Source: Gerris lacustris
Taxonomy: Eukaryota; Arthropoda; Insecta; Hemiptera; Gerridae
Direction: 5' to 3'
Assembly: GCA_951217055.1 (NCBI GenBank)
Contig: OX578281.1
Location: 11,006,447 to 11,070,446 of the forward strand
DNA: 64,000 nt
How positions within the stretch are numbered: the stretch's first letter is position 1; every line of letters starts with the position of its first letter. Both the position numbers and the translations under genes were made by a program. Of the stretch, positions 9,654 through 19,269 are shown piece after piece. The notes beneath the pieces were generated by a model, which was not told the origin of the DNA, did not search any database, and saw nothing but the letters and a program-made list of their open reading frames with translations.

Positions 9654-10515
9654 TAGTGAATTGAGACATAGAGCAGGGCAGGGATGTACTGCCTTGCGTC
9701 TTAATGTGCTCTTGGCCTAATAGTGAATTGAGACATAGAGCAGGGCAGGATAGAGCAGGGCAGGGCAATACTGTCTTGCGTCTTAATGTGCTCTTGGCCT
9801 AATAGTGAATTGAGACATAGAGCAGGGCAGGACCGTACAGTGTACATGTACAGCCTTGCGTCATAATGTGCTCTTGGCCAAATAGTGAATTGAGACATAG
9901 AGCAGGGCAGGGCAGTACTGTCTTGTGTCTTAATGTGCTCTTGGCCTAATAGTGAATTGAGACATAGAGCAGGGCAGGATAGAGCAGGGCAGGGCAATAC
10001 TGTCTTGCGTCTTAATGTGCTCTTGGCCTAATAGTGAATTGAGACATAGAGCAGGGCAGGACCGTACAGTGTACATGTACAGCCTTGCGTCATAATGTGC
10101 TCTTGGCCAAATAGTGAATTGAGACATAGAGCAGGGCAGGGCAGTACTGTCTTGTGTCTTAATGTTCTCTTGGCCAAATAGTGAATTGAGACATAGAGCA
10201 GGGCAGGGCAGTACTGCCTAGCGTCTTGATGTGCTCTTGGTCTAATAGTGAATTGAGACATAGTGCAGGGCAAGGGCAGTACTGCCTAGCGTCTTGATGT
10301 GCTCTTGGCCAAATAGTGAATTGAGACATAGTGCAGGGCAGGGCAGTACTGCCTTGCGTCTTAATGTGCTTTTGGCCTAATAGTGAATTGAGACGTAGTG
10401 CAGGGCAGGTCAGTACTGCCTAGAGTCTTGATGTGCTCTTGGTCTAATAGTGAATTGAGACATAGAGCAGGGCAGGACCGTACAGCCTTGCGTCTTAATG
10501 TGCTCTTTACCACTT
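9654..10515. repeat. 67-bp tandem array with 229-bp higher-order unit, about 12 copies
   Basis: TAGTGAATTGAGACATAG recurs at 9654, 9721, 9803, 9883, 9950, 10032, 10112, 10179, 10246, 10314, 10381 and 10448. Spacings are 67, 82, 80, 67, 82, 80, 67, 67, 68, 67 and 67. The series 82-80-67 (229 bp) occurs twice, with the same inserted GTACAGTGTACATGTACAG block, showing a segmental duplication. Minus-strand open frames of up to 98 aa are periodic translations. Confidence 0.95.
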
Positions 10516-10519
10516 CTTC

Positions 10520-11125
10520 TTAATATTAAGGTCACTCAATTATAAAAAGATTTTGTTTCCTATAAATTAAATTAATATTCTTGAAATATTAATTGTTATT
10601 TGTATATTAAAATAAATGTCTATTTCTCATGCAACCCGACTTTTAAAAATTATTATATAACTGTTATGATCGTAAAAAAATACAATAATAATGAAAAATG
10701 TTATAAAAGCTCTGTAGTACCTGCTAAAGAAAATAATGAAAAAAGAAATATAAGGAGAATCTGCAATATTGATTCAATACTTGGAGAGAGCCGCGAAGTG
10801 ATTGTGTTTTTTAACGAATCAGGTTGCTCCAAGTACTGAATTGATTGAAAAATGTTAATGATAGGGGCTAAGAGAGAAGTATATTTGATTTAAGGGTGTG
10901 GCTGAGAGCACTTCAACACCGACATAGATTTTAACCTTGACTTTAACTAGCGCCTTTTATTTCTATTTTTTTATATATAAAGAATTCTTTTTTTTTTAAA
11001 GATTTAGTTGTAGATTCTTCAACTCTGCCATATTCTATACAATGAAACATCTTCTTCAATTCATTGATTCTTAAAATTCAAAGATTTAATATTTTTTTTA
11101 CTTTCCTTATATTTTTACTTAAAGA
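10520..11125. other. AT-rich DNA, no supported gene
   Basis: Contains an imperfect dyad around 10776-10850 (CAATACTTGGAG / CTCCAAGTACTG). The 79-codon frame at 10600-10839 shows no recognisable protein features. Confidence 0.5.
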
Positions 11126-11129
11126 GAAA

Positions 11130-11620
11130 TAGTACATTACGCATCGAGTGCGGAAAGTAGCATTTTGCATGCGAGTGTGGAGTTTGCACCCGAGCGATAG
11201 CGAGGGTGGTAAAACCACACGAGCAATGCAAAATGCCGTTTTCGCACGAGTTGCGTACCGTACTTTATCTACGATTGTTAGATTTAAATAATAAATACAG
11301 AAACAAATAAACTTGCTGTATGTAAGTTCGTATCTCTCTCTTGATAAAGATGGCATTAATTCATTAGTTGTATTTTTTGCCGAATTAATTATTTCTGAAG
11401 GATTATTATTTCTCCACATTTTCGTCAAAGTCACTTGATTCACTCATTGTTTTTCACTAAAAACTCGATATAAACAGTTACTTTAGTAAAAGAACACCAA
11501 ATTAGTTTTGTTAAATGTAAACAAACTCACTAATCGTGCGTAAAGCTGAAGAATTCCTCTTATGTTAATCTTATATCTTATGACAATGTTTATATTTCGT
11601 ATCAATCGTAGATAAAATAT
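11130..11620 (-). mobile_element. Recombinase-derived dispersed element, copy 2
   Basis: Reading the minus strand, this copy has the ATCAATCGTAGATAAA end, the start region of a protein, and a roughly 130-bp imperfect hairpin (AGCATTTTGCATGCGAGTG against GAGCAATGCAAAATGC) ending at TAGTACATTACGC. The encoded segment contains ELMPSLSRERYELTYSKF, as in copy 4, but is out of frame with the original start: the track start MNQVTLTK reads a shifted frame. The TTTACCGC hairpin of copies 3 and 4 is deleted. No TIRs are present. Confidence 0.75.
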
Positions 11621-11640
11621 TATTTTATAACATCAAATTT

Positions 11641-11804
11641 TATACTCATCTATAATTCAGTCATACCCCAACTTACGTAAATTTGGAATTACGTAACACC
11701 CGACACTGCTGCTTAAATTGATAAGGGGTTCGATTCTGTAACTTTGAAACGCCCCCCTCCCCCCCTTTCGTGTGATTATACTGTTCTGCAAAATTCAACG
11801 AACT
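11641..11804. other. Linker with B-box-like site and C-rich run
   Basis: GGGGTTCGATTCTG (about 11726) resembles a pol III B box and is followed by a C-rich run at 11752-11766. It is similar in layout to other B-box plus C/G-tract sites in the window (1446-1520, 30268-30360). No complete SINE is visible. Confidence 0.3.
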
Positions 11805-12585
11805 TTTAAGAAAATTTTATCTGAACTTTACGTTTTCGAGATTGCTGAATCCGAATCTGAAGTCAACATTTATCCTATACGTACAGTTTTTCCACGGAAA
11901 ATGCTCCTAAATGGTGTTTTTGACCCAATTTTTCGACCGAAACAATTTCGTAAAAAAAATATATATATTGGGCGTTGGAATATCTTTAAACTATGAAGAA
12001 CACGAATCAAAATTTAAAAAAAAAAATCTGTTGACCTTACTTAATTGAAAAATGAGAAGAGAAAAAAATCGATTTTTCCTCATAATATTGAGTCTTTGTA
12101 TCTCTATTACTTTTTCAGTGGTATAACAATTGTTTTGTGACTTTTTTCTGACAACTTCCTCTCCGAAGGGGGAGAGGATACTAAAAAAGTTGGGCAAAAC
12201 CACAACTTGTATTTTATTTAGTATCCCCCCCCCCCCCCTTCGGTTACATAAATATATTGTAATTCTCTAGAATAACGTCACAAAACATTTGTTATACCAC
12301 TGAAAATTAATAGAAATACAAAGACTCAATATGAGGAAAAATCGGTTTTTCTTCAAAAAGTAAGGTCAACAGATTTTTTTTTTTTTTACTTTTGATTCGT
12401 GTTCTTCATAGTTTAGAGATATTCAATCCCCAATATATATTTTTTTTTTACGAAATTTTTTTGGGTGAAATATTGGGTCAAAAACCTTAGACGCATTTTC
12501 CGGGAAAACTGTACGTAATAGGAGAAATTTTGACTTCAGATTCGGACTCAGCACACCAAAATACTTCAGAAAAGAATATTTTCAT
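11805..12585. repeat. Near-complete palindrome of about 780 bp
   Basis: The left arm (11805-12190) and right arm (12215-12585) are inverted copies. Matching landmarks are GAATCCGAATCTGAAGTCAA, CTATGAAGAACACGAATCAA, CTGTTGACCTTACTT, TTGAGTCTTTGTAT and GTGGTATAACAA. The centre holds a C14 run (12225-12238) against an imperfect G-rich partner. Divergence is mostly indels in homopolymers. Peptides such as SESEVN/SESEVK appear on both strands only because the arms mirror each other. Confidence 0.9.
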
Positions 12586-13454
12586 TCTTTTGGTTTTTTT
12601 GCATTGCAGTGTTATCAGAGGTTCACTCGCAAATTTTCCAGTACCGGAACGCCGGAGGTTCTGAAGGGAATACCACTCAGGTAAGCTGGGGTTCCGGAAA
12701 TTGTTGAAAAATATACCCACTAAAAACGTGTTTTTATGCATTCTGGAGGTAGTAAAATTTTCCATAGAGCCCCAAGGCATGATTAGTGATGAAGTAACAA
12801 AACTAAATCTACTGTAGGGAAAAAAATCCCGTTTATTATTAACTCCATATTTTAGTATAAACGAAAAGTCCATAAGATAATTATTTTTTTTGTGAAAGCT
12901 TACATTGAAGGAAATTAGGATATTTTTATTAAAATTTGTACTTGATTCCATATGAAAATAAAATTTATATTTTTATTAAATAAATATTTATTTTTCTTAC
13001 CTGTTTGAAGGATTTTTTTTTCATATAAAAGCTCATATATTAAAGTTGGCTGTATCATTTGGCCTTTTGATTAACCTCCTCTAAAAAAATAATATTTTAA
13101 AAGTAAAATATGAATGAAAAGTAAAATAAGTTAGTAGATAATGTGTCTCTTAAGACCACCCCACTCCTGACCTCCCAGGCCTATTACTTTGTCTGATCAG
13201 TCTAATATATATTTTTTTATAATGTTAATTAAATGTATTCGAAACAAATCAATATTAAATATTTTCTATTGCATTTCGACAATAAAACGAATATAGTTAT
13301 TCTTAGTTTTATTTACTTATTACAATACGGGTATTATGTAAAGAAAACAATAAATAAAATGTCTTACATTAATTAATAAGTCTATCAGTTATCTAGATTT
13401 TTAGACTATAAGGTAAAGTTTTAAAAGGCTAAGGCTCTAAGTCTCATTACTTAT
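12586..13454. other. AT-rich DNA, no supported gene
   Basis: A minus-strand frame of 154 codons (12487-12951) overlaps the palindrome arm and shows no domain. A small dyad, CCAGTACCGGAA / TTCCGG, lies at 12640-12705. No gene is supported. Confidence 0.45.
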
Positions 13455-13845
13455 TAGCTTGTTTACTTGTTATTTTGTTTTATTGTTTGCTAGTTAGCTT
13501 GTTTTCTGGTTTACTTGTTTATTAGTAAACTTTTTCTTGGTAGCTTATTAACAAGTTACTTTGTTTTATTTTTTTCTGGTTTACTTGTTTTTATTAGTTG
13601 ACTTTTTTTCTTGTTATAGCTTGTTGACTTATAACTTTGTTTTATTTTTTTCTGGTTTACTTGTTTATTATGACTTGTTTTCTTGTTAGCTTGTTCACTT
13701 GTTACTTTGTTTTATTGTTTTCTGGTTTACTTGTTTTCTTATTAGCTTTTTCACTCGTTACTTTGATTTATTGATTTCTTGTTTACTTGTTTCCTAGTTC
13801 ACTTCTTTCTTGTTAGCTTGTTTACTTGTTACTTTGTTTTATTAC
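13455..13845. repeat. TTGTT-rich imperfect tandem repeat
   Basis: Repeats of GTTTACTTGTTACTTTG and TTTTCTGGTTTACTTG recur with an irregular spacing of about 60-75 bp. A shorter patch of the same composition is at 16559-16680. Confidence 0.75.
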
Positions 13846-14039
13846 AATTTACTATACATGACACAAAAACAACACTAGCGCATTTTTTCACTCTGTCCTC
13901 TTGATCGACCTTTAGGACCCGAGTGTACTTCGGCAATACTCAGGAATTTAAATTTGAACGATGCTAAGTTTTCAGATTTTTCCTAAGTCCCATCAGTTTT
14001 TGGTCAGAGTTTAATAAAAAAAGATTTTTTTTTCTTCGA

Positions 14040-14110
14040 TCTCAAGGGTCCCGGGTTCGATCCCTCGGGGGGCCACACTGTTTTTTATCGGTAAAAATGA
14101 CAAGATAAAT
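14040..14110 (+). repeat. tRNA-derived SINE-like fragment (B box)
   Basis: CCGGGTTCGATCCC (about 14050) is a good B box. The downstream GGGGGGCCACACTG and AAAATGACAA match 1500-1570. Confidence 0.45.
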
Positions 14111-14114
14111 TACA

Positions 14115-14610
14115 AAATTTTCATCGCCCTACCATAAGATATAACCATGAATTATTTCGAAATTTTAGGACCAGCCGTTATATAATTGTTGGGGGGGGAT
14201 GTTATTTGGGTATATTTTGACTTATAAAACCAATAAAGAATGCAAAATTTAAAAAAGCATACATATATTTTTGTCCTGCTCTTCAGCAGCTTTCATTTGA
14301 TACCCAACACAACATTTAAAAAAAAAATTGGGCGCACATCACATTTTCGAGCACAAAATTGGCAATTTTTTAAAATTGGGGATGCGCTCCTGGAATTTTC
14401 ATCGTCCCACAATAAGGTATTAGCATGAATTTTTTCGAAATTTTAGGATCAGCCGTTATATAGTGGTTGGGGGGGGGACATTTTTGGGGGGTATATTTTA
14501 ACTAATTTAACCAATAAGGAATGCAAAATTCAAAACAGCATATAATATATGTATATATTTATAACCTACTATTCAGGAGCTTTCATTTGATACCCCACTC
14601 GAAAATTAAA
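14115..14610 (+). repeat. Family D repeat, two tandem units of 278 bp
   Basis: GACCAGCCGTTATATA near 14169 recurs as GATCAGCCGTTATATA near 14447. Both are followed by a G7-G8 run, an ATGCAAAATT block and CTTTCATTTGATACCC. The tail to about 14800 has GACGGACGGACACG and AAAACCCTAAAAA, as in the three-unit array at 35588-36540. Confidence 0.8.
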
Positions 14611-14810
14611 AAAAAATAGAAATTTTTAGTTTACCACTTTTTTGTGAATTGCGCATGAGCATTTGAGCATATTATTTCTGTATATTTTTCCTGTGGTTGG
14701 GTCAAAAAGTTACACCAGTGTTTAAAATTTCAGCACTTTAGCTTAAACGGGACAGGCCCTATGAACCAAAGAGCGACGGACGGACACGTCACCCTCGACA
14801 TAAAGGTTTT

Positions 14811-15495
14811 AAGAAATACATATCTACAAAACCCTAAAAACTATAATTTTGTATATTAAATTATTTAATACGAAAAATTGGAATAGTTCCCTTATTCCCT
14901 CTAAAATAAAAGGAAGGGTGAATTTGTTAAAATTTAAATATACAAAGGTTGCGTGTTTTTCTTGCGTTATAAGGGATGAACTGAGGGGAGAAAAAGAATT
15001 CGATATTAAAGAAAAAAACTTATAAAAAAACACTAATGGAAATGGGTCAAGAGAAGGCCCTTTCGCTGATTTACATGATAAGAAACGAAGGTAGAGCCCT
15101 TTGCCCAACTATGTTAACTCTCTCGTAGAAATGTAGCAAAACAGAATATCCCCTAACTCGCATATCTTTACATAAATATATGATATCAGGTCGTCCGGTT
15201 TTTTTTTTTAAAAAGATTTTTTTTTTTATTTTACTCTACTTCTTGGCTGAATAATAACATTTATTGGTCTCTACTTCTATAAATTTCAATTCAGTATCCA
15301 AAAATAAGTAGATAATACAGGATCAGAGCAGAATTTAAGAAAAACGTGTTTTCCCTTACATTTCAATTCCTTTATACTCACTTACCATACCTGAAGGATA
15401 AGTAGGTATTGTTTTTCCCAAAAAATAAACCGAAACCGAGATTTCAACTGAATTATCCTTTTTGGATGTTTAAAAGACAATTTGATTGGTTCTTA
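14811..15495. other. AT-rich DNA, no supported gene
   Basis: The minus-strand frame at 14824-15108 (94 codons) has no recognisable motif or codon bias evidence. The remainder is A/T-rich. Confidence 0.45.
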
Positions 15496-15499
15496 GCTG

Positions 15500-15640
15500 G
15501 ATGTCTGTCTGTTTTTGAGTGTGCGTCTGTCTGTGTCACGCATAACTTCCACAGTTTTAGAGAGTTGAAACTTAGTACAAAAATAACCGTCAAGTACTTG
15601 CCGGCAAGACACTAAAAGGGTTTCTAGTGTGTGAATAAAA
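15500..15640 (+). repeat. (GTCT)n-containing repeat fragment
   Basis: GATGTCTGTCTG, CACGCATAACTTCCACAG and GTTGAAACTTAGTACAAAAA match 53118-53205 (GATGTCTTTCTG, CACGCTTAACTCCCACAG, GTTAAAACTTAGTACAAAAA). A dispersed repeat of unknown class. Confidence 0.55.
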
Positions 15641-16067
15641 ATTCATATTTTCTATATTTATGCATAATTTCTTCATTTTTATGACCTTTTCTTATGGGTT
15701 AGCGGGGTGATGGAATTTTTTTTGGGGTTTTTGTTTTGGTAATTTTGGGGGTAAAATGTACGCCATTTTGGATACACGATATATATTTGTGTCTGCATTT
15801 CAATACCTTTAAAAGGAGACTCCCACTCCAAAATTACAATAAATAAAAATTATGGGTCACCATAGTTTCGGCTACCTAAAATTTCTAAAAATATAAAATT
15901 TTATTTTGTCATGATGGCGCGAAAATTCATTTTGATATTTTGATGGATATACACGTTTTTGAGTTCAAAAAAGTGGTTATTAAAGATTGTCTGTTTGTTG
16001 TATGTGCAGACTCCTGGGGCCTAAACTACCTGGCCGATTTTGACGTAATTTGGTATAGGTACATGTT

Positions 16068-16440
16068 CAGAAAAATCATATCCCGAGGCGAAATCGAGAA
16101 ATGAATTTTAGCTCCAAATTTGGAGGCGCTACCCCCCAAAAACTCTGAAAAAAAAATTTCTCGAAAACGGTCTCGACGATTTGAGTTAAAATAATTCTAA
16201 AATGTGGTTCATTTAAATATGAATCTAACGATATAAGCCGTTTTCCCGGGAAAAACATTGTTCTTGAGAAAATAGCTTAAAACGCGGACGGAGAGGGCCC
16301 TGGTTCGATTCCCCGCCCAGGAAAAAGTTATTTTTATGATAAATTTTGATGAAATGTTCTCTAATAATTAAATGTACATACGAAAACTAATAAAGTTAAA
16401 ACACTGGACTAAGTAATTATGAACTCGTATATGAGCAAGT
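16068..16440 (+). repeat. Family E repeat with B box
   Basis: Includes ATCCCGAGGCGAAATCGAG, GGAGGCGCTACCCCCC, TTTCTCGAAAACGGT, GCGGACGGAGAGGG and GGTTCGATTCCCCG, then a tail ending ACTCGTATATGAG. A shorter version with the same tail lies at 30285-30485. The 16068-16150 part is inverted within the transposon at 47209-47910, so the repeat seems to be a mosaic. Confidence 0.6.
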
Positions 16441-16558
16441 GTGACTGAGTTGTCTCTCTCTGTCTTGGACCGATTTTTTATATTAACACCCGGAAATATC
16501 ATTGGCCTACAGAGAAGTATATTTAAGTATTTTTCCCTAATTTTTAGGACTTTTCTTA

Positions 16559-16680
16559 CTACTTATTAATTACTTAGTTACTTTGTTTACTTGTTTGCTT
16601 GTTAATCAGTTGACTCGTTTTCTTGATTAATTATTACTTTGTTTTTTGTTTGCTTGTTTATTTGTTAAACAGTTTTATGT
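16559..16680. repeat. TTGTT-rich patch
   Basis: Short run of TTACTTTGTTTACTTG-type sequence like 13455-13845. Confidence 0.5.
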
Positions 16681-17360
16681 ATATTATTATTAATATTAAT
16701 TGTTTGACTGCTTTAAAAAATTAATAGTTTTTTAAAGTTACTTGACATTTGTTAATTTGACCTTAATGGAAAGAATGTGATTATAAATAACACTGACAGC
16801 CCCTTCCCCTACCTCCGTCATATATACGCTAATTTTACTTTAGATAAACCATAATGTGTAATAGTATGTTTTAGTAAGTCCATAAGTTAACATTCTTCAA
16901 TTTATTGCGATGTTTGAAAATTTGAAAAGATTAAAAGATAACTATTACTTCGTAACGTAAATGTCTAAATATAACGAGATTATTTGGATAATGAACTTAT
17001 GAGCTTAAGGTTTTAAGGATATTGGAAAATCTTAAAAAAGTTTTTAATGAAAATATCTCTTCTAGCTGTTATGAACTTAGAAATTAACTTAACTTGACAA
17101 AGTTGATTAGAAACTGGCGAGCTTTTGATACACAAGGTTTTTAGAACGTTTAACCTTTGGCATTTCTGTATAAAGTGACAGCTAAATGGGTAAAATGACA
17201 GCTAAATGGGTAATCTGACAGCTATTATTCTCATTATAAAGAAATATCTTTATGTAACCTGTAACCTATGTACTCTAACCCTGTCGCTGTGGGGGACTCC
17301 GAGTGGAACAGTACCTACGGGTACGATACCATTCTATTCTACTCAAAACTGTCTCAGTGC
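16681..17360. other. AT-rich DNA, no supported gene
   Basis: Contains a small triple repeat of TGACAGCTAAATGGGTAA-type units at 17176-17222. Open frames at 17206-17504 read into the following repeat and have no protein features. Confidence 0.5.
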
Positions 17361-17370
17361 GGTATCGTTT

Positions 17371-17947
17371 TTAACCTTTGCCCCCCTATAGGGGGCAAAA
17401 TATTGGAGATAGAAAAAAAAAAGTTTGAAGTAAAATATTTTTTATTTTTTGCCGTAGAATCTAAATCTGCTATCAAAAATATACATTTCAGGTTAAAATT
17501 TTAATGTTAGGTGGCCTGGGGGCAAAATGGGTGGTTGCCCCTATTGCGCGATTGCATGAAAACAAACTTCCCTTTACATGGTACAGATCCCCTATGTTTC
17601 ATTAATTTATCTCTAACCGTTTAGATTTTAGAACGTATTATCAGAAGGGTTATTTTGCCATCTTTGCCCCCCTATAGAGGGCAAAATATTGGAAATAGAA
17701 AAACTAGTTTCAAGTAAAAAATTATTATTTTTTACCGTAGAATCCAAATATGCTATCACATATATACACTCCAATTTGAAATTTTGAAGTTAGGTGGCCT
17801 GGGGGCAAAGTGGGTGGTTGCCCCTAGTGGGCGATTGCATGAAAAAAAACTTCCCTTTGCATGGTAGAGATCCCCTAAATTTCATTAATTTATCTCAAAC
17901 CGTTCAAAAGTTAAGAGGGGGGGGGGGACTTTTGGACCACCCTGTAT
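17371..17947 (+). repeat. 286-bp direct duplication ending in a TIR-like sequence
   Basis: Two units begin CTTTGCCCCCCTATAG at 17376 and 17662 and share GGTGGCCTGGGGGCAAA, GTGGTTGCCCCTA and CTTCCCTTT. The end, ACTTTTGGACCACCCTGTA (17929-17947), inverts to TACAGGGTGGTCCAAAAGT, a sequence typical of the ends of some insect Tc1/mariner-type repeats. A matching left end was not found. Confidence 0.65.
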
Positions 17948-18023
17948 AATATATATTATTAATATAATCTTAACACACACACACACAAATATATAATGCA
18001 ATAACCTTCTTAAAATTATTTTT

Positions 18024-18325
18024 TTACCCCGGGTGTAACCATTCATCTTTATTGACTTTTCCCATGCTACTCCATTCCTTTCTATCGAGAGCAACTCTTC
18101 TCCAGGTAGCACCTCCGCAGCATTTCCTTGCTTCCTCGTCCCACTTTACTCTGGGCCTTCCTTTTCTCCTCTTGAATTATAAAGGAGTCCATTCTATGAC
18201 TTTTTTAAAGCTCATCATCCATCCGTTGATCTGACTGCATGCCCCCATCCATCTCCATTTTCGTCGTATTGCTTCTTTTCCAATATCTGTCGTGTTTGTT
18301 TGTTCCCTGATCCACGTGTTTCTTT
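18024..18325 (-). pseudogene. LINE reverse-transcriptase C-terminal fragment (decayed)
   Basis: Translating the minus strand gives, in one frame, IREQTN..IGKEAIRRKWRWMG, then EWTPL, a TAA stop near 18176, then RRKGRPRVKWDEEA, GATWRRVALDRKEW, and a TAA at 18024-18026. This order (RRKWRW.G, EW.P, KR..GRP...W.DE, G..W...A.DR..W) is the conserved tail of non-LTR retrotransposon ORF2 proteins after the reverse-transcriptase domain. Only about 100 residues remain, without the catalytic FADD motif, and there is an in-frame stop, so it is dead. It lies next to short (AC)n and poly(G) repeats. The family assignment (RTE- or jockey-type) is uncertain, but the LINE identity is fairly secure. A 75-codon frame on the same strand (17885-18112) is a shifted reading of it. 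Confidence 0.75.
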
Positions 18326-18394
18326 ATTATTCAAGTTACGTTTATTTATTATTTAACATTTTATCAAAATGTACTATACAAATAATTCTTCTCT

Positions 18395-18420
18395 GGCGGG
18401 TAATCGAACCCGACCTCTCA
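18395..18420 (-). repeat. Isolated B-box-like site
   Basis: Inverts to GGGTTCGATTACCCGCC, which resembles the T arm of a tRNA or SINE. No A box was found, so it is probably a relic. Confidence 0.3.
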
Positions 18421-19205
18421 CCTTTTATAATTAAACTGTTTTGATCAATATAACTATATTTTTTAATTTAAAGAAAAAAATATATAAATTTTATTGTAAG
18501 AATAAATCATGAATTAAAATAAATGTTACATCCACAATATTAATTTAACATTTGTTAATTTCTGTAAAAAGAATAACAGTTTAAGATTTTTTTTATCATG
18601 ATTTTTTTTAGATGTTTTGTAACGCTATATCCCCATCTATCTTTATTATAGCTCTTCTTTACCACCAGCTCTTTATATCACTATTACCACCTTGTTTCTC
18701 ACATGCAGAGCTAAGCCTGTTCTTTAACTTATAACCAATGAAAAAAATGAAATAAAAATATATTCTAAAATTAAATAATATTTCTTCATAAAAAGACTAA
18801 TATCAATAAAAATGTATTATTTTTCTACATGTAACGTTATGTATATTTTTGTACAAAATTAATACTCTGAAATAAAAGCAATTCCAGTGGATTGTTGAAT
18901 TTTTCTACTGGTAGATTTATCGCTGTTAATATCTTTTGTTTTTGTAAAAAAATAAAGAAAACGTTAGATCTTGCTTGGCCCTACACTGTAATAAATTACC
19001 CCCGAGTTCCCTCCTGGTAATTCTTTACAACGGTATTCTTTTAAAATAATACTTTTTGAGCTTAAAGTAGATATAAAAGGTGAAGGTCACACTTGAACAC
19101 CTTCGCAGGCATTGCATATATATATTAAATGTAAAATGTATTATTTATGGCTAAATAAGCAGGGCTCAGTTTAAATAATTATGTATATATAAAATTGTAA
19201 ATCTA
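18421..19205. other. AT-rich DNA, no supported features
   Basis: No repeats shared with the rest of the window, and no open frame of note. Confidence 0.5.
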
Positions 19206-19269
19206 ATATTCTACAATGTCTCTTACTTTAAGTAGTATTATATCTCTTTGTTTAAGTGTACATTAGACC

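Noticed and set aside
12487..12951. 154-codon minus-strand frame as a protein
   Set aside because: Partly the arm of the large palindrome, partly low-complexity AT-rich sequence. No domain or codon pattern is evident.
15409..15615. 68-codon frame with Cys/Val repeats as a gene
   Set aside because: It is a translation of a (GTCT)n-containing repeat also present at 53118-53205.
17929..17947. Complete Tc1/mariner element
   Set aside because: Only a right-end-like TACAGGGTGGTCC sequence was seen; no left TIR or transposase was found.
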